In this document: piece after piece, positions 37,882 through 46,276 of the stretch
Position numbering within the stretch: position 1 is the first letter of the stretch
Layout: every line of letters starts with the position of its first letter
NCBI GenBank assembly: GCA_027622655.1
Contig: JAQBYI010000011.1
Location: forward strand, 1 to 64,000
DNA from: Gemmatimonadota bacterium
Lineage (GTDB): Bacteria; Gemmatimonadota; Gemmatimonadetes; Gemmatimonadales; Gemmatimonadaceae
DNA length: 64,000 nt
Direction of reading: 5' to 3'
Position numbers and translations under genes: made by a program
Notes under the pieces: generated by a model
Seen by the model: only the letters and a program-made list of their open reading frames with translations
Told to the model about the DNA's origin: nothing
Databases searched by the model: none

Positions 37882-38718
37882 ATGAACAAGGCTCGATGTC
37901 TTGCTTCCGCTCTGCTGACGCTGGCGTTCGTGGCTGCGCCGACGGCTGCACAATCCCCTCAGTACCGCTCGCCCGCGGGCGTGCAGTACACATCGCAGCC
38001 AGACACCGGGCCCGTTGCCCGCGCCCAACAGGAGCTTGCCGCCAATCCAGGCAACATCGCGAAGTTCATCGCACTCGGCACGGCGCAGGCTGGAGCGCGC
38101 CAGATGCGCGAGGCGGTCGAGACGTTCACCCGCGCACTCGCTGTTGAACCGAATAACGCCCTGCTCTACCGCTGGCGCGGGCATCGGCATCTGTCGGTGC
38201 GAGAGCTCGATCAGGCCGAGGCCGATTTCGCGCGCGGCCTCGCGATTGACAGCACCGTCTATGGAATCTGGTTCCACCTCGGAATAGTTCGTTTCGTGAA
38301 GGGTGATTTTGACGGTGCGGCCGATGCGTTCACGCGCGCGCAGCCACGCGCACCGGACGCGGGCGAACTCAAGGGCTCAACCGACTGGCTCTGGATGTCG
38401 CTCTCGCGCGCGGGGAGGCACGACGAAGCAAAGGCGATGCTCGCCGCCCGGCCGGATTCGCTTCAGCCCGCGCCCGACTACGCGTACGCGAAACGCGTGC
38501 AGATGTATCGCCAGGAGATCGGGCCCGACCATCTGATCACGGAGTCCGACACGGCCGATGTGCAGGTAGCCACTCTGAGTTTTGGCCGCGGCAACTGGCA
38601 CCTCGTAATGGGCGACACCGCGACCGCGAAGAAGTGGCTCCGGCGCGCGGTAGCGTCGGGTGGTTGGCCGGGATTCGGGTTTATCGCGGCGGAGGCGGAG
38701 CTGCGCCGGTTACGCTGA
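37882..38718 (+). CDS. Exported tetratricopeptide-repeat protein
   Basis: 278 residues with a signal peptide (CLASALLTLAFVAAPTAAQ) and at least three TPR-like helical pairs: MREAVETFTRALAVEPNNAL, LDQAEADFARGLAIDSTVYG and FDGAADAFTRAQPRAPDAGE. GGAGGA lies 7 bases upstream of the ATG. TPRs are protein-binding scaffolds; no catalytic motif is seen. It stands divergent from the FGE-like gene across 130 bp. Confidence 0.85.
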   Translation: MNKARCLASALLTLAFVAAPTAAQSPQYRSPAGVQYTSQPDTGPVARAQQELAANPGNIAKFIALGTAQAGARQMREAVETFTRALAVEPNNALLYRWRGHRHLSVRELDQAEADFARGLAIDSTVYGIWFHLGIVRFVKGDFDGAADAFTRAQPRAPDAGELKGSTDWLWMSLSRAGRHDEAKAMLAARPDSLQPAPDYAYAKRVQMYRQEIGPDHLITESDTADVQVATLSFGRGNWHLVMGDTATAKKWLRRAVASGGWPGFGFIAAEAELRRLR

Positions 38719-38729
38719 CGGACTCGCCG

Positions 38730-39674
38730 CTACCTGAAGCCGTCCTCGTAGAGATCGGCGAGCTTCGCGAGCCCGCTGAAATCGCCCGTGCGCTCGGCCG
38801 TCGCGACGATCGCGACAAACTCAGGCGTAAGGTGCGGGCAGCCGCTGAGTGATTCGCCGATGGACTGCGTGGAGAGTTCGCGTTCGCCAATGCGCGCAAT
38901 GAACGCGCGGATCTCCGGATTCGCCGATGCGTCGGCGGCGAGCCGCATCGCCCGCCCCAACGTAAGGCCGGCTTCGATCGCCGTCGTGAGTGCACGCGCC
39001 ATTCGCGCCCGCGCCATCGCCGGCTGACGACCGTAGCGCGCCGCAGCTGCGGCTATCATCCCACCGGCACTGCTCAAGAGGATCAGGACGCCGCTGCCCG
39101 CGGTCATCGCATACGCGCCGGGATGCCCGAAGAAGAGCAGCGGAAAAGGCGCAATGAAACAGGCCGCTAGTCCGGTAAACACGGGATACACCATCTGCTT
39201 CTTTACCCACTGCATCAGCAGGTGCTTCTTCATATAGAAGTCGGCGAGGAGCCTCAGGGCCTCCTCCAGACTTCCAGACTCTTCGCCAAGGGTGAGCAGT
39301 GCGCGCTCGAATTCCTCGAACCGCCGCGCGCCGGCCTTGACCACCTCTTCCAATGGGCGCCCGCGTTTCGTTCCTGCGAGGAGCCATTGCCGGATCTCCT
39401 CCGTAAGCACCGACTGCCGCGGCCCCATCGTCTCAAACGCCTTGTGGTGCGCAAAGCCGGCCGCGTACATCGTTCGCCACATACTATAGAACTCGGCGCG
39501 GTGGCGACCGTCGTCGAGCGCGCGAATGGCAGTGAGTGCAGGTTTCAATTGACGCGAGATTCGAGGAGTCGCGGCGTAGCCCGCCGGGACGACGCGGACG
39601 AGTGCCGAGCGGACCGAGCGAGCCCAGCCCCGCGCGTTACCGTGCGGCCGTGCGCGGGATACATTCGAACGCAA
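38730..39674 (-). CDS. Type II secretion F-domain membrane protein
   Basis: Up to 314 residues with one T2SSF unit (EFYSMWRTMYAAGFAHHKAF through LLTLGEESGSLEEALRLLAD) and a second, weaker unit after two hydrophobic segments (MVYPVFTGLAACFIAPFPLL and GSGVLILLSSAGGMIAAAAA). T2SSF proteins are the inner-membrane platform of type II secretion or type IV pilus machines. No other machine gene is nearby. The start is uncertain: residues before about 58 do not look conserved, and no good ribosome site was found. Confidence 0.75.
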   Translation of the reverse strand: MRSNVSRARPHGNARGWARSVRSALVRVVPAGYAATPRISRQLKPALTAIRALDDGRHRAEFYSMWRTMYAAGFAHHKAFETMGPRQSVLTEEIRQWLLAGTKRGRPLEEVVKAGARRFEEFERALLTLGEESGSLEEALRLLADFYMKKHLLMQWVKKQMVYPVFTGLAACFIAPFPLLFFGHPGAYAMTAGSGVLILLSSAGGMIAAAAARYGRQPAMARARMARALTTAIEAGLTLGRAMRLAADASANPEIRAFIARIGERELSTQSIGESLSGCPHLTPEFVAIVATAERTGDFSGLAKLADLYEDGFR

Positions 39675-39692
39675 CCGTCTTTACAGAGGCCC

Positions 39693-41189
39693 ATGGCCGA
39701 AAAAGATACCTTCGACGAAATCGCGCTGCTCGTGCGCGCCCGCTACGCCCTCATTGTGCTCGACACGCGCGAGTACGACCGCGCGCTCGAGGGCACCGGT
39801 CGAATGGCATCGGACATGGGGCTGCACTTGTTCACCTGGACGCGGTCGCGCGGTGTTGTGCGCGGCTCGCACATCAGCGACCCGGTGGTCGAAAAGACCG
39901 GCGATCCGGCAAAGGCGCTCGCCTGGATTCTCGAACAGGGCGCGGGACTCTTCCTCTTCCGCGACCTCGCCGCGCACTTCGACGACCCAGCGGTGATCAG
40001 CCATCTCCTCGATGCGATTGGGCACTTCACGTCGCACCGGGGCGCCGTCATTCTCGTAGGCCACGATTCCGGGATTCCCGACGCGCTCCGCCCGCACGCT
40101 ACCGTTCTCGAAGTTCCGGCGCCGTCGTTCGACGACTATCGGCGCCTGCTCGAAAAGCTGATCCGTGAATACTCCGCCAAGATGCCGGTGAAGGTCGAGT
40201 TGACCAACGCCGACCGGATACGCTTCGTCAACAATCTCGTGGGCCTCTCGATGCTCGAGGCCGAGAAGGTGATCACGAAGCTGATCGTCGACGATGGTGC
40301 ATTGCGCGAACAGGATGTGCAGCGCGTAATGATCGCCAAGCGACAGGTCGTGGAGCAGGACGGACTGCTCGAGTACTATCCCGCCGAAGACGGGCTTGAT
40401 CAGGTGGCCGGACTCGACGGGCTGAAGGCGTGGCTCGCGATGCGGCGTCCCGTGGTGGCCGATCCCCAAAAAGCCGCTGCGTTCGGCCTCTCATTTCCCA
40501 AAGGCGTGCTCCTGCTCGGCGTCCCTGGCTGCGGAAAAAGTCTCTGCGCCAAAGCCGTCGCGCGTGAGTGGGGCCTGCCGCTTCTCAGGCTCGACCCGGG
40601 CAACCTGTACGATAAATACATGGGAAATTCGGAGAAGAACTTCCGGCGCGCCATGCAGACAGCCGAACGAATGGCGCCCATCGTACTCTGGATTGACGAA
40701 CTCGAGAAAGTGTTCGCGTCCGTTAGCGGCGACTCCGATGGTGGCGTGTCGAATCGCGTATTCGGGATCTTCCTCTCGTGGCTGCAGGAACGAAAGGGAG
40801 ACGTCTTCGTCGTTGCGACATCGAACGACGTAACGAAGCTTCCACCGGAGTTCGTGCGAAAGGGACGATTCGATGAGATCTTCTTTGTGGACCTCCCGGG
40901 CGAGAGGGCGCGTGAGGCGATCTTCCGAATTCACCTGACGAAACGCAAGCAGGACGCGGCCACGTTCGATCTCCCTGCCCTCGTAGAAAAGACCGACGGT
41001 TTCAGCGGCGCCGAGATTGAAGAGAGCATCATCTCGGCGATGTACGCTGCGTTCGCAGGCGGGCGGGCACTGGCTACAGACGATCTGGTATCCGCGGCGG
41101 TGGGCACGCGTCCGTTGTCACGTTTGGCATCTGACAAACTCAATACGCTGCGCGGTTGGGCATCGCATCGCACAGTGTCGGCCGACTGA
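39693..41189 (+). CDS. Ycf46-like AAA+ ATPase
   Basis: 498 residues. The N-terminal domain (IALLVRARYALIVLDTREYD and following) is typical of Ycf46-type proteins, which precede the AAA+ core with a P-loop-derived non-ATPase domain. The core has Walker A GVPGCGKSLCAKA, Walker B IVLWIDELEKVF, sensor 1 VATSNDV, and the RKGRFDEIFF Arg-finger region. Role unknown; in cyanobacteria Ycf46 is linked to inorganic carbon or photosynthesis regulation, which need not apply here. The stop overlaps the sulfatase ATG (TGATG). AGAGG precedes ATG 39693. Confidence 0.88.
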   Translation: MAEKDTFDEIALLVRARYALIVLDTREYDRALEGTGRMASDMGLHLFTWTRSRGVVRGSHISDPVVEKTGDPAKALAWILEQGAGLFLFRDLAAHFDDPAVISHLLDAIGHFTSHRGAVILVGHDSGIPDALRPHATVLEVPAPSFDDYRRLLEKLIREYSAKMPVKVELTNADRIRFVNNLVGLSMLEAEKVITKLIVDDGALREQDVQRVMIAKRQVVEQDGLLEYYPAEDGLDQVAGLDGLKAWLAMRRPVVADPQKAAAFGLSFPKGVLLLGVPGCGKSLCAKAVAREWGLPLLRLDPGNLYDKYMGNSEKNFRRAMQTAERMAPIVLWIDELEKVFASVSGDSDGGVSNRVFGIFLSWLQERKGDVFVVATSNDVTKLPPEFVRKGRFDEIFFVDLPGERAREAIFRIHLTKRKQDAATFDLPALVEKTDGFSGAEIEESIISAMYAAFAGGRALATDDLVSAAVGTRPLSRLASDKLNTLRGWASHRTVSAD

Positions 41190-42661
41190 TGCTACGCACG
41201 ACGCTACGTACGACGCTACGTACGACGCTACGCATGACGCTACGCACGACGCTACGCACGACGATACTGACGACGCTGCTGGCAGTTTGCCTACTTGCCG
41301 TGCCGGCCTGCGCCGGAGTGCCGGGCGGCGGCAGCGCCGACCAGCCGAACATCGTGCTCTTCCTCAGCGACGACCTCGGCATCGGAGAGATCGGTCCTTG
41401 GGGGCAGAGCGAGATCGCTACGCCCAACATCGACAAGCTGGCTCTCGAGGGAATGAAGTTCACGGAATTCCGCTCGGGGGCAGCAGTTTGCGGTCCGGCG
41501 CGCTGCTCGCTCATGACCGGCTATCACAATGGCAGCTGCCGGCTCGACGACAACGACAACGACTACCTCCGCACAGCGGACGTGACGCTTGCCGAGCGAC
41601 TGCGCGGCGCTGGGTATGCGACGGGACTTTTCGGAAAGTGGGGACTGTCGTGGGATAGCGAACCCGAATCGTGGCCCAACGCGCAGGGATTCGACGCGTT
41701 TTTCGGGTACCGCGACCAGGTGCATGCGCACAATTTTTTCCCCGAATACCTGTTGAGCAACGGCGACTCCGTGCGCACGCGCAACGAGCTCGCTCAACTC
41801 CGGCGCATGGGGAGCGGCCGCGCCACGGTACGGCTCGACTACGCACCGGATCTGATCGGTGGACGCGCGTTTGACTTCGTGCGGGCCAACGCCGAGCGTC
41901 CGTTCTTTCTCTACTGGGCCACCAACCTTCCGCACATCAACAACGAAGGCGCGCGCGGATACGACGACGGTGGCTACGAAACGACGGACCTCGGCCCGTA
42001 CGCCGACAAGCCGTGGCCGATGGCCAAGAAGAGCTACGCCGCACAGGTACACCGCGTGGACCAGGACGTTGGCAATCTCGTTGCGCTTCTCGATTCGCTC
42101 GGCGTTCGGGAGAACACGCTCTTCATTTTTCTTTCAGACAATGGCGCGACGTTTCTCAGGAGCGCCGATGACGGCACGTCGAATGTCATTGGTCGCTGGT
42201 TCAACGGCACGCAGGACTACCGCGGATTCAAGGGCGACCTGTACGACGGCGGCCTGCGCGTGCCGGGCATCGTTGTGTGGCCGGACATGGTGGAGCCCGG
42301 AACTACGTCGCCCGTGAGCGTGGACTTCGCCGATCTACACTCGACGCTCGCCGAGGCAGGCACCGGTCGTGCACCGGATGAGATTGACGGTAGGTCGTTT
42401 CTTCCCGTGCTGAATGGAAAGGGAACGCTGGCCCTGCGTCCGTATCAGGTGTGGTACTCGCCTGACAGAGATCAGTCGGCTGTACTCGAAGCGCCGTGGA
42501 AGGCGGTGTGGATGCGCGACACGATGCGCGTGTTCAACCTGGCGCGCGACCCCGGCGAGCGTACTGATCTCGCGGGCGAGGAGCCAGCCATCGCGGCACG
42601 CCTCGACGGCATCAGGCGGCGCGAGGACCGGCGGGTGGTGCACCCGCCGATTCCGAAGTGA
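41189..42661 (+). CDS. Exported type I sulfatase with LRTT-repeat signal region
   Basis: 490 residues. The n-region of the signal is six tandem LRTT-like units, followed by TTLLAVCLLAVPACAG, with a possible lipobox VPAC. The sulfatase domain shows NIVLFLSDDLGIGEIG, the modification site CGPARCSLMTG (CxPxR) and the metal-site LSDNGATFLR. Cys must be oxidised to formylglycine by an FGE; one is encoded at 36632-37750. Substrate (sulfated polysaccharide or other) is unknown. It is translationally coupled to the Ycf46-like gene. Confidence 0.9.
   Translation: MLRTTLRTTLRTTLRMTLRTTLRTTILTTLLAVCLLAVPACAGVPGGGSADQPNIVLFLSDDLGIGEIGPWGQSEIATPNIDKLALEGMKFTEFRSGAAVCGPARCSLMTGYHNGSCRLDDNDNDYLRTADVTLAERLRGAGYATGLFGKWGLSWDSEPESWPNAQGFDAFFGYRDQVHAHNFFPEYLLSNGDSVRTRNELAQLRRMGSGRATVRLDYAPDLIGGRAFDFVRANAERPFFLYWATNLPHINNEGARGYDDGGYETTDLGPYADKPWPMAKKSYAAQVHRVDQDVGNLVALLDSLGVRENTLFIFLSDNGATFLRSADDGTSNVIGRWFNGTQDYRGFKGDLYDGGLRVPGIVVWPDMVEPGTTSPVSVDFADLHSTLAEAGTGRAPDEIDGRSFLPVLNGKGTLALRPYQVWYSPDRDQSAVLEAPWKAVWMRDTMRVFNLARDPGERTDLAGEEPAIAARLDGIRRREDRRVVHPPIPK
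41192..41263 (+). repeat. 12-bp tandem repeat encoding (LRTT)6
   Basis: Six units of CTACGYACGACG type, one carrying ATG for ACG (LRMT), immediately after the start codon of the sulfatase. The repeat makes the positively charged part of the signal peptide. Confidence 0.9.
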
Positions 42662-42671
42662 CTGACCAGAA

Positions 42672-43320
42672 TCAGCGCGCTGGGTTGCTCTGGTTCGCCG
42701 AGTGCACCGCTGCCTGGATCAGCCGAACCGTTGCGGCCGGAACGTCCATCGATTGCCCACCGGAGCGGACGGCAACAGCCGGGAGTTCACGCGCGTCGCG
42801 ACCCGTAATGCGCTCGAATATTTCGAGCGCCGCCACGTACCACGTAGGTGCCAAGCGCTGATGGGTGATAGCCGTCGCTGCCGTACAGGGCCAGCGTCGG
42901 GTCGGCAGCCCATGCGGCGCGCCACGCTTCGCCAGCGGGCATGAAGACGCCGTTCACAGCCTCCGCCGCAAGTCAGTACGAGTCGCGGCATGCGTCGAAG
43001 AACGCGTTGCGCGTAACGTCGGGCCATACCATGAACAACGCCGGCTTGGCACCAACCGATCGAATGATCGGCTCAAGCAGACGCGCGCCGATGATCAGCG
43101 TGTCGCGGTTCGCACCCACCGTCGAGGGTCCCTGCTGCAGGACGACATATTCCCAACGGTGGCTCTTGATGGCCTCTGCAGCTTCGCCGGAGTTGGCGTA
43201 GTCAATGAGCGCGGAGTTCGGCCTGGCCAGCGACCACGCATCAACCGTGTCGCCGGCTTCCGCGGCGCATGGCAGCGAGGTGAAACGAGCGGTGCATAGC
43301 GTCTGGACTAGGGTGTGTTG
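42672..43320 (-). pseudogene. Decayed SGNH/GDSL-like hydrolase
   Basis: Recognisable family sequence AAEAGDTVDAWSLARPNSAL, RWEYVVLQQGPSTVGANRD and, after damage, VFMPAGEAWRAAW and ALYGSDGYHPSALGTYV (the Asp-His pair of the triad). Three independent lesions are seen: the N-terminus with the nucleophile block is missing, TGA at 42975-42973 interrupts SY-LAAEAV, and a 7-bp direct duplication (CCACGTA at 42833-42839 and 42840-42846) shifts the frame before AALEIFERITGR. The gene cannot make a functional enzyme. Confidence 0.8.
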
Positions 43321-44378
43321 CGCGAAAAGGTTGCCACAACGGGGCAGTTCACGACGATCCCCGTGGACGCGAGACCACCGAGCGACGCATTGGCCGCGCC
43401 CGGCATCGCGCCGACAAGAAATCCGCGTTCGGCGTATGCAGCGGCTTCGGCCCACGTGATGATTTTGACGCGCTGGTCGTCCGCAATCGCATCGGCCGTC
43501 CACATCACCAGGTGCAGCTCCCAGACTGGCGAATAACTCGTATCGCGCCCCGCCGGGTCCGGCGCGCCCTCAAGAACGTTCAGCGGTGAAAGCCCGTCGA
43601 GCATGGCAGAACGCATCCCCTGTCGTTCAGGCGACGTGCGGTCAGTTTCACCGTTGGCAACCGCCACGAGCCCGAACCGCGCCGATCCGGCGCCGGACTC
43701 AGCCGGCGTTGGAATAGCCGTGAGTGCAGCGGCGTACGTCGCTCCCTCAAGTGCGGCAACCATTGGATCCGACGCTTCGGTCGAGATGTACCACGCGTCC
43801 CGGGCCTCCGCGTAGCCACGCGTGATGCGCAACGTGACGCGGTCACGACCGATGTCGAGCGAAACAACGCGGTCCATCGTGCGATGCTCATCAGCAATGA
43901 TTGGCGCGTTGAGCACGACGCCACTCGGCAGTCGCACGAAAGGCGAGTAGCCCGGTTCTCCCACCGACCCCGGCTGCGCCGTGATCGGCGGAAATCCCGA
44001 ATCCAGTGCCGCTCGTACCACCCGTTCGGGCGTGAAATCCACGCCCGCGGTGAACTTGAGCGAACCCGAAGATTCTCTGGCGGGCTGAGTTCCCAAACCC
44101 GAACCGCTTGCGGGATTGGCGGCGTTCGCCGCGAGCGCGCCGAGTCGCGGCGAATACGTCACACCGCGCTGGCGCGCGTCGGCGAGGTCCGACGACTCGG
44201 TGACGATGTACCAGACCACGCGCTTGCCGACGTGTCCGAGGTGAATCGGGAGCGTAACGGTTCCGCGCGCGGTGTCGACCGCGGCCGCGGTGGTCAGCGG
44301 ATACGTCGCCGGAGCGATGCCGCTGGTGTGGCATCCGGCGATGGCCGCAAGGAGAAGTACAGGTGGGAGAGTTCGCAG
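43308..44378 (-). CDS. Exported hypothetical lipoprotein (DUF7482-like)
   Basis: About 356 residues with a lipoprotein-like signal (RTLPPVLLLAAIAGC). Two related lobes follow: WYIVTESSDLADARQRGVTY and, later, AWYISTEASDPMVAALEGATY, with FTPERVV, PGSVGEPGYSPFVRLP and a closing GIVVNCPVVATF. These resemble DUF7482-type secreted proteins; the name is recalled, not searched. No ATG, GTG or TTG lies in frame between the preceding stop (44408-44406) and the signal: CTG 44378 is used, or a one-base insertion near 44386 separates the signal from TTG 44409. It may therefore be damaged. Confidence 0.6.
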   Translation of the reverse strand: MRTLPPVLLLAAIAGCHTSGIAPATYPLTTAAAVDTARGTVTLPIHLGHVGKRVVWYIVTESSDLADARQRGVTYSPRLGALAANAANPASGSGLGTQPARESSGSLKFTAGVDFTPERVVRAALDSGFPPITAQPGSVGEPGYSPFVRLPSGVVLNAPIIADEHRTMDRVVSLDIGRDRVTLRITRGYAEARDAWYISTEASDPMVAALEGATYAAALTAIPTPAESGAGSARFGLVAVANGETDRTSPERQGMRSAMLDGLSPLNVLEGAPDPAGRDTSYSPVWELHLVMWTADAIADDQRVKIITWAEAAAYAERGFLVGAMPGAANASLGGLASTGIVVNCPVVATFSRNTP

Positions 44379-44468
44379 GAGAGATTCCGTCGATCGATGC
44401 GCGACTCAACAGCCGGCCGCGCGTGATTTGTATATTGGGCCGATGACGGCGCCGGGACGTGGACTACT

Positions 44469-44774
44469 GTGATACTACTCATCGGGCCGTGCATGTTCCT
44501 TGCGCCGCTCGTGGTGCTGGCCATCCCCGTGGCGATCATCCTCTGGCCGCCGACGCTGATTCTACTGGGATTGGTGTGGCTCGTGCTCTTTCCGTTTGCG
44601 GCGCTCGCGCGCGGTCGCAGTGAGTCGAAGGGGGGAACCGGCGCGTCGCGAATTGCGCGGGCACACGTATGGGTCGAAGGCTGGCTCGGCACGTTGCTCA
44701 CGCCGTGGACCTACTTCGACGCGCCGAAGAAGCCGTTGCCGAAGTCGGAAGATGAGCCGCCGCCGCCCAGTTGA
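44469..44774 (+). CDS. Small membrane protein, hypothetical
   Basis: 101 residues with two adjacent hydrophobic helices (IGPCMFLAPLVVLAIPVAII and LILLGLVWLVLFPFAALA) and a cytoplasmic-type tail ending in a Pro-rich PKSEDEPPPPS. GTG 44469 is the only sensible start. No homologous family is recognised. It is divergent from the DUF7482-like gene. Confidence 0.6.
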   Translation: MILLIGPCMFLAPLVVLAIPVAIILWPPTLILLGLVWLVLFPFAALARGRSESKGGTGASRIARAHVWVEGWLGTLLTPWTYFDAPKKPLPKSEDEPPPPS

Positions 44775-44790
44775 GCCGTCGCGGCTGTCA

Positions 44791-44830
44791 CGTGACTCAG
44801 CGCGACTCAACGTGACTCAACGTGAGTCAA
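44791..44830. repeat. 10-bp tandem repeat, four copies
   Basis: Four units of CGTGACTCAA type (CGTGACTCAG, CGCGACTCAA, CGTGACTCAA, CGTGAGTCAA) between two convergent genes. TGACTCA is itself nearly palindromic. No function is evident. Confidence 0.8.
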
Positions 44831-44852
44831 CGCGCACGATCGCCGCGCTTCG

Positions 44853-45305
44853 TCAGCTCCTGATTCGCACGAACCACCACCCTTGCTCCGGATACCAGCC
44901 GAGCCGGACGGTGCCCCACACGCGCCGCGTAACCGTGAGAGTGATGTTGATCGGCACCTCCAGTATGCGACCCTGTGTCGTGTCACCCACCAAGTCGTGC
45001 CCGAATGCCCAGCGCTTGGGAAACTCGCGAAGCCCGATCCGTTCGCCCTCAGGCGAGAGCGTCCACGAGCCGCTGTCCGTCGCGGCTGGCCCGTTCAACA
45101 TCTTGAACCAGCGCACGTAGCGGCCGTCGGCGCTAAGCACGAGCGTGTCGGCGTGCGGGGTCTGGTTCATTACGTACGTGCCCGCGAGGCCAGAAACGTC
45201 ACGCGGTGGAGAGCAGGCGCCGATTGTCAGCAGCGCCAGGAGCGACAGCAGTGCCAGCAGTGCCAGCAGCGACGCGGCGGACCCGCGGGGATGCGGAGAT
45301 TCCAT
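44853..45305 (-). CDS. Small lipoprotein, hypothetical
   Basis: 150 residues. The signal is a strongly Leu/Ala-rich run (SLLALLALLSLLALLTIGAC) with lipobox IGAC, encoded by 9- to 12-base CAGCAGTGC-like repeats at about 45227-45275. The mature part is beta-rich (GTYVMNQTPHADTLVLSADG, TDSGSWTLSPEGERIGLREF). Lipid-anchored outer- or inner-membrane protein of unknown role. Confidence 0.72.
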   Translation of the reverse strand: MESPHPRGSAASLLALLALLSLLALLTIGACSPPRDVSGLAGTYVMNQTPHADTLVLSADGRYVRWFKMLNGPAATDSGSWTLSPEGERIGLREFPKRWAFGHDLVGDTTQGRILEVPINITLTVTRRVWGTVRLGWYPEQGWWFVRIRS

Positions 45306-45340
45306 GGGTCAATACTGCAGCCGCAGCGGGCACCGCGCGA

Positions 45341-45432
45341 GCAGGGAGTCGAGTGGGGCTGGCCCTCTGATTAACTATCAGAGACAGCGCCTTGCGGGCC
45401 AGCGGTTCGAATCCCCTTCGCCCATCCCTGCA
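45341..45432 (+). ncRNA. tRNA-like nested-stem structure, possible tRNA remnant
   Basis: Three nested perfect stems: GCAGGGA (45341-45347) with TCCCTGC (45425-45431); CTGGCCC (45359-45365) with GGGCCAG (45396-45402); CTCTGAT (45365-45371) with ATCAGAG (45377-45383). A canonical T-loop string GGTTCGAATCC lies at 45404-45414. The outer stem has tRNA-acceptor length, but the T-stem carries a mismatch, the T-arm does not abut the outer stem and the anticodon loop would read AAC followed by T. No CCA is encoded. It is not a standard tRNA gene. Confidence 0.35.
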
Positions 45433-45445
45433 CCCCCCATCAGTC

Positions 45446-46276
45446 ATGCAGTCGCCATCGCCCGCCGTACAAACTTTCCGCAAGCTCCACGAAAGCGGCT
45501 GCTTCGTCATCCCGAATCCGTGGGACGTTGGGAGCGCCAAACTGCTCGTCCAAATCGGCTTCCCCGCCCTCGCGACGACCAGTTCGGGATTCGCATGGAC
45601 GCTGGGTCGTGCGGACAACAGCATCTCTCTCGATCAGGCGTTCGATCACCTCAGGGTGATGAGTGCGAGCGTGGACGTCCCCCTGAACGCGGACTTCGAA
45701 GGTGGCTTTGCGGAAATGCCGGCCGGCGTTGCCGCGAACGTCGCGGTCGCGGCGGCCACCGGAATCGCGGGCCTCTCAATTGAAGATTCGACGGGCAATG
45801 CATCGTCCCCGTTGTACGATTTCGAGTTGGCGGTCGATCGCGTCGCGGCGGCCCGCAGCGCGATTGACGCAGCCGGAACCGGCGTCATTCTCACCGGCCG
45901 ATCGGAAGGGTTCATTGCCGGCCGCCCTGATCTCGCCGAGACCATTCGCCGACTCACGGCGTACGCTGAGGCCAGGGCCGATTGCCTATACGCGCCGGGA
46001 CTGCAGACGATGGCCGATATTCGTGCCGTCGTTGCAGCGGTTCACCCTAAACCTGTAAACGTGCTCGTCGGCAGCGACTTCACGACCGTCGCCGAACTGC
46101 GCGACGCAGGTGTTCGACGGATCAGCGTCGGTGGCGCCCTCGCACGTGCTGCGTGGACAGGATTCTTCAACGCCGCACGTGAGATCGCGGACCACGGATC
46201 ATTCACCCACTTCGCAGCGGCGGTGCCTGGAAGCCGGCTCAACGCAGCGTTCACCGAAGGACAGTCCGCACCGTGA
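45446..46276 (+). CDS. Isocitrate lyase/PEP mutase family protein
   Basis: 276 residues of the PEP-mutase/isocitrate-lyase TIM-barrel superfamily: CFVIPNPWDVGSAKLL, PLNADFEGGFAEMP, GLSIEDST and GVILTGRSEGF. Members cleave or form C-C or C-P bonds of small acids. The KKCGH loop of isocitrate and methylisocitrate lyases is absent, so this belongs to the uncharacterised carboxyvinyl-carboxyphosphonate/PEP-mutase-like branch. The stop overlaps the next GTG by 4 bp, suggesting that the two enzymes act in one pathway. Confidence 0.85.
   Translation: MQSPSPAVQTFRKLHESGCFVIPNPWDVGSAKLLVQIGFPALATTSSGFAWTLGRADNSISLDQAFDHLRVMSASVDVPLNADFEGGFAEMPAGVAANVAVAAATGIAGLSIEDSTGNASSPLYDFELAVDRVAAARSAIDAAGTGVILTGRSEGFIAGRPDLAETIRRLTAYAEARADCLYAPGLQTMADIRAVVAAVHPKPVNVLVGSDFTTVAELRDAGVRRISVGGALARAAWTGFFNAAREIADHGSFTHFAAAVPGSRLNAAFTEGQSAP

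Noticed and set aside
45341-45432. A functional tRNA gene.
   Set aside because: The T-arm does not sit next to the outer stem, the T-stem has a mismatch, and the anticodon loop lacks a purine at position 37.
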